The notes under the pieces were generated by a model. The model did no database searches. It was given only the letters and a program-made list of their open reading frames with translations, and had not been told where the DNA came from. From the NCBI GenBank assembly GCA_041946965.1, contig JBHGBM010000027.1, positions 1 through 63,661 on the forward strand: a DNA stretch of 63,661 nucleotides, written 5' to 3'. Origin of the DNA: JBHGBM01 sp041946965 (GTDB taxonomy: Bacteria; Acidobacteriota; Terriglobia; Bryobacterales; Bryobacteraceae). Below, one piece after another: positions 16,661 to 24,805 of this stretch; the stretch's first letter is position 1, and the number at the start of each line of letters is the position of its first letter. The translations under genes were made by a program, and so were the position numbers.

Positions 16661-16683
16661 AGGGCCGGGGCTACACTGAAGGG

Positions 16684-18450
16684 GTGCGTTCCCTCCCGAT
16701 ACCGCTCGTGCTGTTGGCCGGAGTGCTCGCGGCGGCGCCGCGTCCCGCGGCCCGCAAACCCGCGCCCGTGAAAACGCCTGCGGCGGCGCGGCGGTGGATG
16801 CGATCCATGACGCCGGCGCAGAGGGCCGCGCAGCTCATCTTCATCCCGTTCAACGGCGCCGCGCCCAACGCGCGCTCGCGCGAATACCGGCGCTTCGTGC
16901 AGTTGGTGCGCGAGACCGGCGCCGGCGGGCTGGTCCTGGTGAACTGGAGCAACGGCCGCGTAGTGGAGCGGGCGGAGCCACACGAGCTGGCGGCCTTCGT
17001 CAATCGCATGCAGAGGCTGGCGAAGGTGCCGCTGGCGGTCACGGCCGATTTCGAGCGTGGAGCGTCCATGCGGGTGGTGGATACCACGGTGTTCCCGCAC
17101 GCCATGGCGTTCGGCGCGGCGGGAGATCCCGCGCTCACGCGCTACCAGGGCGAAGTGACGGCGCGCGAAGCCCGCGCTTTGGGCGTGCACTGGGTCTTTT
17201 ATCCGGTGGCGGACGTGAACAACAACCCGGACAACCCGATCATCAACATCCGGTCGTTCGGTGAAGACCCGGAGGCGGTTTCGCGCCACGTGCGCGCGTT
17301 CATCGAGGGCGTGCACGCGAATCCGAAGAATTACGTGCTGGCCACGGCCAAACATTTTCCAGGGCACGGCGACACCGCGGTGGACACCCACCTGAACCTG
17401 GCGGTGGTCAACGCGGACCGGGGGCGCCTGGAGCGTGTGGAACTGGCGCCCTTCCGCACGGCCATCGCGGCCGGCGTGGATTCCATCATGACGGCGCATC
17501 TGGCCGTGCCCGCGCTCGCGCCGGCGGACCTTCCCGCCACGCTCTCGTCCGGGATTCTGACCGGATTGTTGCGCAACGAAATGGGATTCACCGGACTGGT
17601 GGTGACGGACGCGCTCGAAATGGGCGGCATCGCCAAAGGGTTCAGCGTGGGCGAGGCGGCGGTGCGGGCGCTCGAGGCCGGGGCCGACGCGCTGCTCATG
17701 CCGCCCGACCCGGAAGCCGCTTTGCACGCCGTGTTGCAGGCGGTGCGCGCGGGCCGCCTCAGCCAGAAGCGCATCGACGCGAGCGTGGAGAAGATCCTGG
17801 CGGCGAAGGCTCGCGTGGGGCTCGACCGCCGGCGCCTGGTGGACCTGGAAGCCATCAGCGATGTGGTCGATTCGCCGGAAGCCAACGGCCGGGCGCAGGA
17901 AGTGGCGGAGCGCGCCATCACGCTGGTGAAGAACGAGGGAGGCGTGGCGCCGCCGGCCGCCCCCGGGCGCGCCTGCTGGCTGGTGCTGGCCGAGGGCCGT
18001 TACAGCGCGGGCGGCCAGGAATTTGTGCGGCAGGTCCGCAAACGCGCGCCGGACGCCGCGATCACCGCGCTCGACCCGGCCCAGCCGGTGGACGATGCCT
18101 TGCAGAAAGCGGCCGCCTGCGGGACGGTGGTGGTGGCGGCGTACGCATCGGTCGCCGCTTACCGCGGAAGCACGGCGCTGCCCGGAGAGTATACGCGGCT
18201 CATCGAGAGCCTCATCGCGGCGGGCAAGCCGCTGATCTTTGTGGCACTCGGGAATCCGTACCTGCTGCGCAGCTTTCCGAAGGTGGCGGCGTATCTGGCT
18301 ACGTTCAGTACAGTGCCGCCCTCGGAGGTTGCCGCGGTGCGGGCGCTGTTCGGCGAGATCGCCATCCGCGGCCGGCTGCCGGTGAGCATTCCGGGAATCG
18401 CGCCGCTGGGCGGAGGGATCACGGTCCCGGCGCGCGCGTCCGTGCCATAA
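16684..18450 (+). CDS. Glycoside hydrolase family 3, beta-N-acetylhexosaminidase-like, secreted
   Basis: This 588-residue protein starts at GTG with a signal peptide (MRSLPIPLVLLAGVLAA). The GH3 N-terminal barrel contains KHFPGHGDT (223-231), the His/Asp signature of NagZ-type beta-N-acetylhexosaminidases, and Asp309 in VVTDALEMGG, the expected nucleophile. The C-terminal ~200 residues form the GH3 C-terminal alpha/beta domain. It probably releases GlcNAc-type sugars from peptidoglycan fragments or glycans outside the cytoplasm. The UPF0173 hydrolase gene follows after 7 bases, so they are probably co-transcribed. Confidence 0.9.
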   Translation: MRSLPIPLVLLAGVLAAAPRPAARKPAPVKTPAAARRWMRSMTPAQRAAQLIFIPFNGAAPNARSREYRRFVQLVRETGAGGLVLVNWSNGRVVERAEPHELAAFVNRMQRLAKVPLAVTADFERGASMRVVDTTVFPHAMAFGAAGDPALTRYQGEVTAREARALGVHWVFYPVADVNNNPDNPIINIRSFGEDPEAVSRHVRAFIEGVHANPKNYVLATAKHFPGHGDTAVDTHLNLAVVNADRGRLERVELAPFRTAIAAGVDSIMTAHLAVPALAPADLPATLSSGILTGLLRNEMGFTGLVVTDALEMGGIAKGFSVGEAAVRALEAGADALLMPPDPEAALHAVLQAVRAGRLSQKRIDASVEKILAAKARVGLDRRRLVDLEAISDVVDSPEANGRAQEVAERAITLVKNEGGVAPPAAPGRACWLVLAEGRYSAGGQEFVRQVRKRAPDAAITALDPAQPVDDALQKAAACGTVVVAAYASVAAYRGSTALPGEYTRLIESLIAAGKPLIFVALGNPYLLRSFPKVAAYLATFSTVPPSEVAAVRALFGEIAIRGRLPVSIPGIAPLGGGITVPARASVP

Positions 18451-18457
18451 TCGGGGC

Positions 18458-19153
18458 ATGCAAATCACCTGGCTTGGACACGGAACGTTCCAGTTCGAAC
18501 TGCCGTCCGGCGAAGTGATCCTGATGGATCCGTGGACGGACGGGAATCCCGCCTATCCGGCGTCGCACCGCATTGAGAAGGTCACGGCCATGTGCATCAC
18601 GCACGGCCATTTCGATCACATTCACGACGCCGTTCCGCTGGCGAAGAAGTTCTCACCCGAGGTGGTGGCCATCTTCGAAAGCTGCCAATGGCTGGGATCG
18701 AAGGGCGTGCAGAATACCCGCCCGATGAACAAGGGCGGCTCGCAGAAGATTGGGTCTTTCACCGTCACCATGACCCACGCCGTGCACAGTTGCGGCATCG
18801 CCGACGGCGATCAGATTCTCTACGGCGGCGAGGCGTGCGGCTACGTGCTGCGTTTTGAGGACGGCCGCGCTCTGTACTTCGCGGGCGACACCAACGTGTT
18901 CAGCGATATGCAGCTCATCGAGCAGCTTTACCATCCCGAACTCGCGTTTCTGCCAATCGGCGACCTGTTCACCATGAGCCCGCGGGAAGCCGCGCTGGCC
19001 TGCTGCATGTTGAAGGCGAAGAAGATCGTTCCCATGCACTTCGGGACCTTTCCTCCGCTCACCGGAACGCCGGCCCAGCTCGCTGCGCTGATCCACGACC
19101 AGAAGGGCATGGAGGTGTGGGCGCTGGAGCCGGGAAAAACGGTCACGTGGTGA
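18458..19153 (+). CDS. UPF0173-type metal-dependent hydrolase (metallo-beta-lactamase fold)
   Basis: This 231-residue cytoplasmic protein has the metallo-beta-lactamase fold. His49-Gly-His51-Phe-Asp53-His54 is the HxHxDH zinc motif; further ligands lie in MTHAVHS, YFAGDTN and VPMHFGTF. It matches the UPF0173/YtkL group of putative metal-dependent hydrolases, and length is normal for the group. The biological substrate is not established for the family. It starts 7 bases after the GH3 gene. Confidence 0.9.
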   Translation: MQITWLGHGTFQFELPSGEVILMDPWTDGNPAYPASHRIEKVTAMCITHGHFDHIHDAVPLAKKFSPEVVAIFESCQWLGSKGVQNTRPMNKGGSQKIGSFTVTMTHAVHSCGIADGDQILYGGEACGYVLRFEDGRALYFAGDTNVFSDMQLIEQLYHPELAFLPIGDLFTMSPREAALACCMLKAKKIVPMHFGTFPPLTGTPAQLAALIHDQKGMEVWALEPGKTVTW

Positions 19154-19196
19154 AGGACCGTGATACGCCGTACGTTCGGGGTAGTAAAATGGAAGC

Positions 19197-19466
19197 ATGG
19201 CGAGAGGTTGGGAAAGTAAGTCGGCCGCCGAACAGGCCGACTTGGCCCAGGTTCGCAACCGCACAGTTCAGCAGCAGAAAGGGCCGAATCCGGAACAGCT
19301 TGAGCTGATCAGAAAGCAGGAAACCCTCATACTCTCCCGCAAGCGCATTTTGCGGGACATGGAGAACAGTCAGAATCCGAGGTACCGGGACATGCTGTCA
19401 CACGCCCTGGCGGATTTGAACCAGCAACTGTCGGAAGTTGCCAAGGCCTGCGCGGCGTATCGGTAA
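19197..19466 (+). CDS. Small hypothetical helical protein
   Basis: This is an 89-residue, charged, Gln-rich protein predicted to be mostly alpha-helical (QLELIRKQETLILSRKRIL; ALADLNQQLSEVAKA), possibly a short coiled coil. It has no signal or membrane segment. The frame shows normal high-GC codon use, the ATG is well placed 43 bases after the preceding gene, and a clear intrinsic terminator follows. I do not recognise the family, and function is unknown. Confidence 0.65.
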   Translation: MARGWESKSAAEQADLAQVRNRTVQQQKGPNPEQLELIRKQETLILSRKRILRDMENSQNPRYRDMLSHALADLNQQLSEVAKACAAYR

Positions 19467-19495
19467 GCGCGCCAGGCCGTGCCGGTAGAAGCCGC

Positions 19496-19523
19496 GGAAA
19501 AATAGGGCTCGCTGAGCCTATTT
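19496..19523. terminator. Bidirectional intrinsic terminator
   Basis: AATAGGGCTC and GAGCCTATT pair (one bulged G) around a GCT loop, flanked by a run of A on the left and TTTCTT on the right. It therefore resembles a Rho-independent terminator for both convergent genes. It overlaps the TAG stop (19518-19520) of the minus-strand zinc-ribbon gene. Confidence 0.75.
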
Positions 19524-20333
19524 CTTGACGCCGAACACGATGTGCACGGCGTTGGCGTCGTCTTCCTTGCCGATGGTGACCATGGCGGAGCGGCCGGTAG
19601 TCTTATCCTCGGCCATGATCATGCCGCCCTCGTCGCTCTTGGTAGTGGACACCTTGAGCCCGGCGCCCTTCAGGCCCGCTTCGTAAAAAGCGAAGATCTT
19701 CTCGACGGAGTCGCCGGTCTTGAAGGCGAAAGATCCGCCCTCGCTGTCGCCGCCCTGCGCCGAGAGCGTCCCCTCGATCTTCGCGCCCGGATAGGCGGGC
19801 AGCCAGGACGGAACTTTCACGTCCGCGCCCAATTTGACCGTCTGGTTCCCGGAGCGCATCTCGAAGACGCCGCTCTCGCCGGAGCCCTTGGTTTCGAGCG
19901 TGACCTCGTCCTTGCCTTCCTCCTTGAAGCTGATCTTGCCGCGCTTGATGTCCTCGAAGTTGAGCGTGACCACCTTGCCGGTCTTCTTGTCCCTGACGGT
20001 AATGGTGCCGGCGCCTTCGTCGGTGGAGACCACCTCGGCATCCGGGTTGGCGGCCACGATCAGGCGCGTGAACGCCAGCGCCGGGTTCTGTTTCACCTTG
20101 TGGGCGAAGTAGGCGCCCGCGCCCACCAGTCCGACCACGACCAGGATGACAAACCCGAGCAACCCGGCCAGGATCCACACGATGGGGCTGATCTTCTTCT
20201 TAGCCGCGGGCGGGGCTGCCGCGGGTTGAGCGGGCGTTGGAGCGGGCGGAGCTGCCGCCGCTCCCGCGGGCGCGCCGCATTTTACGCAAAAGCGTCCTTC
20301 AACGGGCGCTCCGCAGGTTGTGCAAAAAGCCAT
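19518..20333 (-). CDS. Zinc-ribbon membrane-anchored protein
   Basis: The 271 residues begin with a zinc ribbon (Cys4, Cys7, Cys16, Cys19: two CxxCG knuckles), then a Pro/Ala-rich linker. One transmembrane segment lies at about 49-75 (IVWILAGLLGFVILVVVGLVG). The rest is a C-terminal domain with lipid-protein-like beta strands (GTITVRDKKTGKVVTLNFEDI, VPSWLPAYPGAKIEG). The zinc ribbon would face the cytoplasm and the C-terminal domain the outside. This architecture is common in Acidobacteria, but I know no function. The ATG at 20333 was chosen because the ribbon starts there. Confidence 0.82.
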   Translation of the reverse strand: MAFCTTCGAPVEGRFCVKCGAPAGAAAAPPAPTPAQPAAAPPAAKKKISPIVWILAGLLGFVILVVVGLVGAGAYFAHKVKQNPALAFTRLIVAANPDAEVVSTDEGAGTITVRDKKTGKVVTLNFEDIKRGKISFKEEGKDEVTLETKGSGESGVFEMRSGNQTVKLGADVKVPSWLPAYPGAKIEGTLSAQGGDSEGGSFAFKTGDSVEKIFAFYEAGLKGAGLKVSTTKSDEGGMIMAEDKTTGRSAMVTIGKEDDANAVHIVFGVKK

Positions 20334-20371
20334 GTGCGTGTCTGCCTCCCAATTGCACAATCGTACACTAC

Positions 20372-21331
20372 TCAGCCGGCCAGCCGCTTCAATCCGGCCT
20401 GGCGGGCCCATTCCAAGGCGGTGCGGAATTCCGCGCCGGTGATGCGCCGCGCCAGTTCCGGATAGCGCCGCGCCTGGTGCTCCGGGCGGTATTGCGCCAT
20501 GATGTTGACGTAGGTTTCCGGCCCGAGTTTGCGCGCCACCCATGCGACGAACCGGTCGGTTCCGGCCAGGTTGCCGGGGAGCACGAGGTGGCGAATCATG
20601 AGCCCGCGCAGCGCGATGCCGTTCTCGTCGGTGACGAGGTTGCCAGTCTGCCGGTGCATCTCTTCGATGGCCGCGGCGGCGATCTCGGGGTAGTCGCTGG
20701 CGCCGGGCGAATACTTGTCCGCGACTGCGCCCGACGCGTACTTGTAGTCAGGCAGGTAGATGTCCACGATGCCGTCCAGCAGCTTGATCACTTCCACGGG
20801 TTCGTAGCCCCCGCAGTTGTAGACCAGCGGCACGTTGAGCCCGAGCTGAATGGCCGTGGGCAGCGCGCCCACGATGTTGGGCGCCAGGTGCGTAGGCGTG
20901 ACCACGTTGATGTTGTGGCAGCCCTGGCCTTGCACGCGCGCCATGAGGCGGCCGAGCGCGTCGTCGCTCAGCAGGCTGCCGTCGCCGCGGTGGCTGATCT
21001 CCCAGTTCTGGCAATAGACGCAGCGCAGGTTGCAGTCGCTGAAGAAAATGGCGCCGGAACCGCCGCGGCCCACCAGCGGAGGCTCTTCGCCGAAGTGCGG
21101 GTGTGCGGAGTAGACCTTGGCCCGCGCGCCGCCGCGGCAGACGCCCTTCTCGCCCTTGAGGCGATTCACTCCGCAGCGCCGGGGGCAGAGGCGGCACTCG
21201 CGGTAGATTTCGCGCAGCGCGGCGCCGCGGCGCGCCAGCTCCGCGGGGTCCATGCGCAGGTAGGCCGCCCGCCATTCCCGGCGGCGAACCTGCGCCGCCG
21301 CGCCGAGCAACATTTCGCGGCGGGTGGACAT
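20372..21331 (-). CDS. Radical SAM protein, PflA-like (COG1313 type)
   Basis: The protein has 319 residues. Cys100-Asn-Leu-Arg-Cys104-Val-Tyr-Cys107 is the CX3CX2C motif for the SAM-binding [4Fe-4S] cluster, and extra cysteines near the N-terminus (Cys46, Cys49, Cys53, Cys65) may bind another metal. The sequence fits the uncharacterised PflX/YfmG-type pyruvate-formate-lyase-activase homologues (LPDYKYASGAVADKYS, HLVLPGN). It lies 7 bases downstream of a sulfatase gene on the same strand. It does not look like the classical anaerobic sulfatase-maturing enzyme, so linking it to sulfatase activation would be speculation. Confidence 0.88.
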   Translation of the reverse strand: MSTRREMLLGAAAQVRRREWRAAYLRMDPAELARRGAALREIYRECRLCPRRCGVNRLKGEKGVCRGGARAKVYSAHPHFGEEPPLVGRGGSGAIFFSDCNLRCVYCQNWEISHRGDGSLLSDDALGRLMARVQGQGCHNINVVTPTHLAPNIVGALPTAIQLGLNVPLVYNCGGYEPVEVIKLLDGIVDIYLPDYKYASGAVADKYSPGASDYPEIAAAAIEEMHRQTGNLVTDENGIALRGLMIRHLVLPGNLAGTDRFVAWVARKLGPETYVNIMAQYRPEHQARRYPELARRITGAEFRTALEWARQAGLKRLAG

Positions 21332-21338
21332 ACGCCCC

Positions 21339-22808
21339 TCAGGCCTTTTCGCGCGAGAAACGGCGGTCGCGCTTGCGGTCCTTTTTCTCCTTTCCCATCG
21401 GCGCCGGCTCGAACTCGGGTTTCTTGAGCGAGGCGAGGAAGCGGTCCACGGCCTGCTTGTGTTCGGCGACGACGGACTTGTTGCGGGGGACGGCGGCCAC
21501 GTTGGTCATCTCGTCCGGGTCCGCCTCCATGTCGTAAAGCACGTAGCGCTCGCGCTCCTGCTCGGCGCGCGGATACCAGATGAATTTCCACTTGCGCGAG
21601 CGGGCCATGATTTCGTGCGGCGGCTGGTTCCAGGCGCGCACGCCGTGAACGCTGAAGGTGATCTCGCGGCCCTTGCCGCGCCCGCGGGCCAGTTCCGCGA
21701 AGTTGCGGCCGGTCTGGTTGGCCGGGAGCCCCGAGGCCGCGCCGGCCAGCCCGGCGATGGTGGGAAAGAGATCCACGTGGTTGATCAGCTCGCCGCACTG
21801 CGCGCCGGCGGGCACCACACCGGGCATGCGAACCAGCAACGGCACGCGGGCCGACGCGTCAAACATCACGCTCTTGAGCCAGGTTCCCTTTTCGCCCGCC
21901 ATATCGCCGTGATCGGTGGTGTAGACCACCAGGGTGCGATCCGCCAGCTTCAACTCATCGAGCGTGTCGAGGAGCTTGCCCACGTTGCTGTCCATCCAGG
22001 AAAGGCTGCCGTAGTAGCGCGCGCGGTAGGTGCGGTGCATCCGTTCGGTGATCTGCTTCCAGTTCCAGTTGTCGTAGATCTGGCGCGGGCCCCAGTCGTC
22101 GTCGAGATCGCCGGGGACGAGGCGGGGGAAGTCGATCTTGGCCGGGTCGTACATGTAGTAGAAATCGCGCGGCGCGTCCCACGGCCAGTGGGGCTTCACC
22201 ATGGAGGCGTGCAGGAAGAAGCGGCGGCCGCGGTTCTCGCGCAGCCAGCGGACGGAGTCCGCGGCGACGGCGCCATCGTGGTCGAGCTCGGGGTTCTCGA
22301 GAATCTGCCCGCTGAACCGCGTATCGGGCGAGGCGTCGTACAGTTTCTTGTCGTTGGGGTCCCAGGTTTTGCGGGACCCTCGTTTCGCGGCAGGGTTGCG
22401 GTAGTCGAAGCCGAAGCGCGCCTGTTCGTTGTTGGTGTGCATTTTGCCGATGCAGGCGGTGGCGTAGCCGTGCTGTTTGAAGTGATCGCCCCAGGTGCGC
22501 ACGCCGGCGTGGAACACGTGCGCGTTGGAGAACTGCCCGTGCTCCTGCGGGTAATTGCCGGTCATGATGCTTTGCCGGGTGGGGGCGCAGATCGGGTCGG
22601 CGGCGTAGGCGCGGGTGAACATGATTCCCTCCCGCGCCAGGCGGTCGAGGGCGGGAGTGCGGATCACCGGGTGCCCGGCGCATCCCAGCATCTTGGGGTT
22701 GTGCTCGTCGGAGGTAATGACGAGGATGTTCCACTCCCGCTCGGCGCCGAGGAGCGGAAACCCGGCGGCGCCCAGGCCCGCGCGGCGCAGGAATTCGCGT
22801 CTGTTCAC
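21339..22808 (-). CDS. Sulfatase (type I, Cys-type), Tat-exported
   Basis: The 489 residues are read from GTG at 22808, chosen because it gives a Tat leader (NRREFLRRAGLGAAG). The alkaline-phosphatase-like fold starts with WNILVITSDEHNP. Cys74-Ala-Pro-Thr-Arg78 is the CxPxR motif for formylglycine formation, VVYTTDHGDMAGEKG carries metal ligands, and FFLHASMVKPHWPW is typical of iduronate-2-sulfatase/choline-sulfatase relatives. It probably removes sulfate from an exogenous glycan in the periplasm. Its radical SAM neighbour begins 7 bases downstream. It shares its family but little close sequence with the sulfatase at 9739-11613. Confidence 0.9.
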   Translation of the reverse strand: MNRREFLRRAGLGAAGFPLLGAEREWNILVITSDEHNPKMLGCAGHPVIRTPALDRLAREGIMFTRAYAADPICAPTRQSIMTGNYPQEHGQFSNAHVFHAGVRTWGDHFKQHGYATACIGKMHTNNEQARFGFDYRNPAAKRGSRKTWDPNDKKLYDASPDTRFSGQILENPELDHDGAVAADSVRWLRENRGRRFFLHASMVKPHWPWDAPRDFYYMYDPAKIDFPRLVPGDLDDDWGPRQIYDNWNWKQITERMHRTYRARYYGSLSWMDSNVGKLLDTLDELKLADRTLVVYTTDHGDMAGEKGTWLKSVMFDASARVPLLVRMPGVVPAGAQCGELINHVDLFPTIAGLAGAASGLPANQTGRNFAELARGRGKGREITFSVHGVRAWNQPPHEIMARSRKWKFIWYPRAEQERERYVLYDMEADPDEMTNVAAVPRNKSVVAEHKQAVDRFLASLKKPEFEPAPMGKEKKDRKRDRRFSREKA

Positions 22809-22867
22809 GCTACCAGTGGTAGCGCAAATAGGCGCCGGACGCCAGTGCCCTCCGGCTATCATGGGAT

Positions 22868-24805
22868 TTGCGCAAGAGAACCGTAGTCCTCGATTTTCTG
22901 CTGGTGATGATCGTGGCCTGGGTACTGGTGCGGCCGCTGTTCAAGGCCAAGTACCTGGACAAATTCGACTCCATCGAGAGCACCTTCGCCGCCGACGGGC
23001 GGTTTCTGGCGGCACATGCGCCGCACCCGCGATGGCAGCCGCTGTGGTATTGCGGAACGCGCTTCGACTACATCTACCCGCCGGCGCTGCGCTACGGCAC
23101 GGCGCTGCTCTCGAAAATCTGGATCCCGGTGAAGGCCTACCACGTGTACACGGCCTTTCTGTACTGCCTGGGGATTGCGGGGGTGTACCTGTTTGCACGT
23201 GTGGCCTCCCGGTCGCGCGGCGCCGCCTGGCTGAGCGCGCTGGCGGTGGCTACGGTTTCGCCCTCGTTTCCGCTGCTGCCGGCCATGTGGCGCGACGCCG
23301 AGTTCTTAACCCCGCAGCGGCTGGGGGTGCTGGTGCGCTACGGCGAGGGGCCGCACACCTCGGCGCTGGCGTTGATCCCCTTCGCGCTGGCGTGCGCGTG
23401 GTATGGGCTTCGTGAACGCCGTCCACTGGCGCTGGCGGGCGCCGCGATTTTCAGCGCCGCCGTGGTCTCGAACAATTTTTATGGAGCCAGCGCGCTGGCG
23501 CTCTTCTTCCCCGTGGCGGTGTGGAGCGTGTGGCTGGAAACGCGGGACCGGCGGGTGTGGCTGCGCGCGGCGGCCGTTACGCTGCTCGCCTACGGGCTCA
23601 CGGCCTTCTGGCTGACGCCCTCCTACCTGCGCATCACCGCGCGCAACATGCGGTACGTTTCCGAGCCCGGCAACCTCGGGTCGGTGGCGGCGGCTGCGGC
23701 GATCATCGCGGTGTACGGGTGGTTGACTTACCGGTGGGCGCGGCGCCGGCCCGATCCTGCCTACACGGTCTTTCTGGCGGGCGCGCTGGCGGCGTTCGGC
23801 GTCAGCGTGCTGGGCAACAACTACCTTAATTTCCGCGTGGCCGGCGAGCCGTTGCGGCTGGTGCCGGAACTCGACATGGTGATCATCTTCTGCTCGGCCG
23901 AGGCCCTGCGGCGGATGTGGGGACGCGGGGCCGCGTGGAAGGCCGCGGCGGCCGCCGTGGTGCTGGCAACGGCGTGGAGCGCGACCACCTACCTCCGGCA
24001 CGCGCACTCCATCTACCCGCTGCACAACGACTACACGCGCCGCATCGAGTATCGCATCACGGAATGGATGAGCCGCAACATGCCGGATGCGCGCGCTTCG
24101 GTACACGGATCGGTGCGCTTCTGGTATAACGCTTGGTTCGACCTGGCGCAGCTCGGCGGCGGCTCCGAACAGGGGATGCTCAACACCGTGGTGGATCTCG
24201 CCCAGTGGGAGATCACGCAAGGCGAGAAGCCCGAGCCCGCCATTCGCTGGATGCAGGCCATGGGGGTGGATGCGGTGGTGGTGAACGATAAGACGTCCGA
24301 GGAGATCTACCATGATGTCGCGCATCCGGCAAAGTTCGCGGGAGTCCTGCCGGCGGTGTGGGACAGCGGCGCAGGCGACACGATCTACCGCGTGCCGCGC
24401 CGTTACGCCGGTCTGGCGCGCGTGGTGGAGGCGCGGCGCATGGCCGCCATCGCGGACCCGCGGCGCGAGCCCGGCCTGAGCGCCTACGTGGATGCCGTGG
24501 AGAATGGCCCCGAAGCTCCCACGGCGTCGCGGTGGCGGGGCACGGACGCGCTCGACGTGCATGCCCGCACACGCGCGGGCGAAGCCGTGCTGGTGCAGGT
24601 CAGCTACGATCCCGCGTGGCGCGCGTATGCCGGTTCCGCGCGCCTGCCGGTGCGGAAGGATCCCATGGGTTTCATGCTGATCGACGCTCCACCGGGCGAG
24701 CACGATATCCGGATGGTGTTCGAACTGCCGCTCGAAAATCTGCTGGGGCGCATCTTCACGGGTTTGTCCGTGGCCGCGGTGGCGATCCTGGCGGTGCGGC
24801 GGTGA
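22868..24805 (+). CDS. Polytopic membrane protein, YfhO/GT-C-like (paralogue of next gene)
   Basis: This 645-residue protein starts at TTG (22868). It has a dozen or so hydrophobic helices in the first ~430 residues and a soluble C-terminal part of about 200 residues, ending in one more helix. RYGEGPHTSALAL, FWLTPSYLRITA and the C-terminal FWYNAWFDLAQLGGGSEQG are shared with the downstream gene, showing they are paralogues. The layout is that of large bacterial membrane proteins annotated as YfhO-like or 6-pyruvoyl-tetrahydropterin-synthase-related, possibly lipid-linked glycosyltransferases. No catalytic residue can be assigned. The TGA stop overlaps the GTG start of the next gene. Confidence 0.72.
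   Translation: MRKRTVVLDFLLVMIVAWVLVRPLFKAKYLDKFDSIESTFAADGRFLAAHAPHPRWQPLWYCGTRFDYIYPPALRYGTALLSKIWIPVKAYHVYTAFLYCLGIAGVYLFARVASRSRGAAWLSALAVATVSPSFPLLPAMWRDAEFLTPQRLGVLVRYGEGPHTSALALIPFALACAWYGLRERRPLALAGAAIFSAAVVSNNFYGASALALFFPVAVWSVWLETRDRRVWLRAAAVTLLAYGLTAFWLTPSYLRITARNMRYVSEPGNLGSVAAAAAIIAVYGWLTYRWARRRPDPAYTVFLAGALAAFGVSVLGNNYLNFRVAGEPLRLVPELDMVIIFCSAEALRRMWGRGAAWKAAAAAVVLATAWSATTYLRHAHSIYPLHNDYTRRIEYRITEWMSRNMPDARASVHGSVRFWYNAWFDLAQLGGGSEQGMLNTVVDLAQWEITQGEKPEPAIRWMQAMGVDAVVVNDKTSEEIYHDVAHPAKFAGVLPAVWDSGAGDTIYRVPRRYAGLARVVEARRMAAIADPRREPGLSAYVDAVENGPEAPTASRWRGTDALDVHARTRAGEAVLVQVSYDPAWRAYAGSARLPVRKDPMGFMLIDAPPGEHDIRMVFELPLENLLGRIFTGLSVAAVAILAVRR

Noticed and set aside
20372..21331. Anaerobic sulfatase-maturing enzyme (anSME)
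   Set aside because: The SPASM-type C-terminal cysteine clusters of anSME are missing; the protein fits PflA-like COG1313 proteins.
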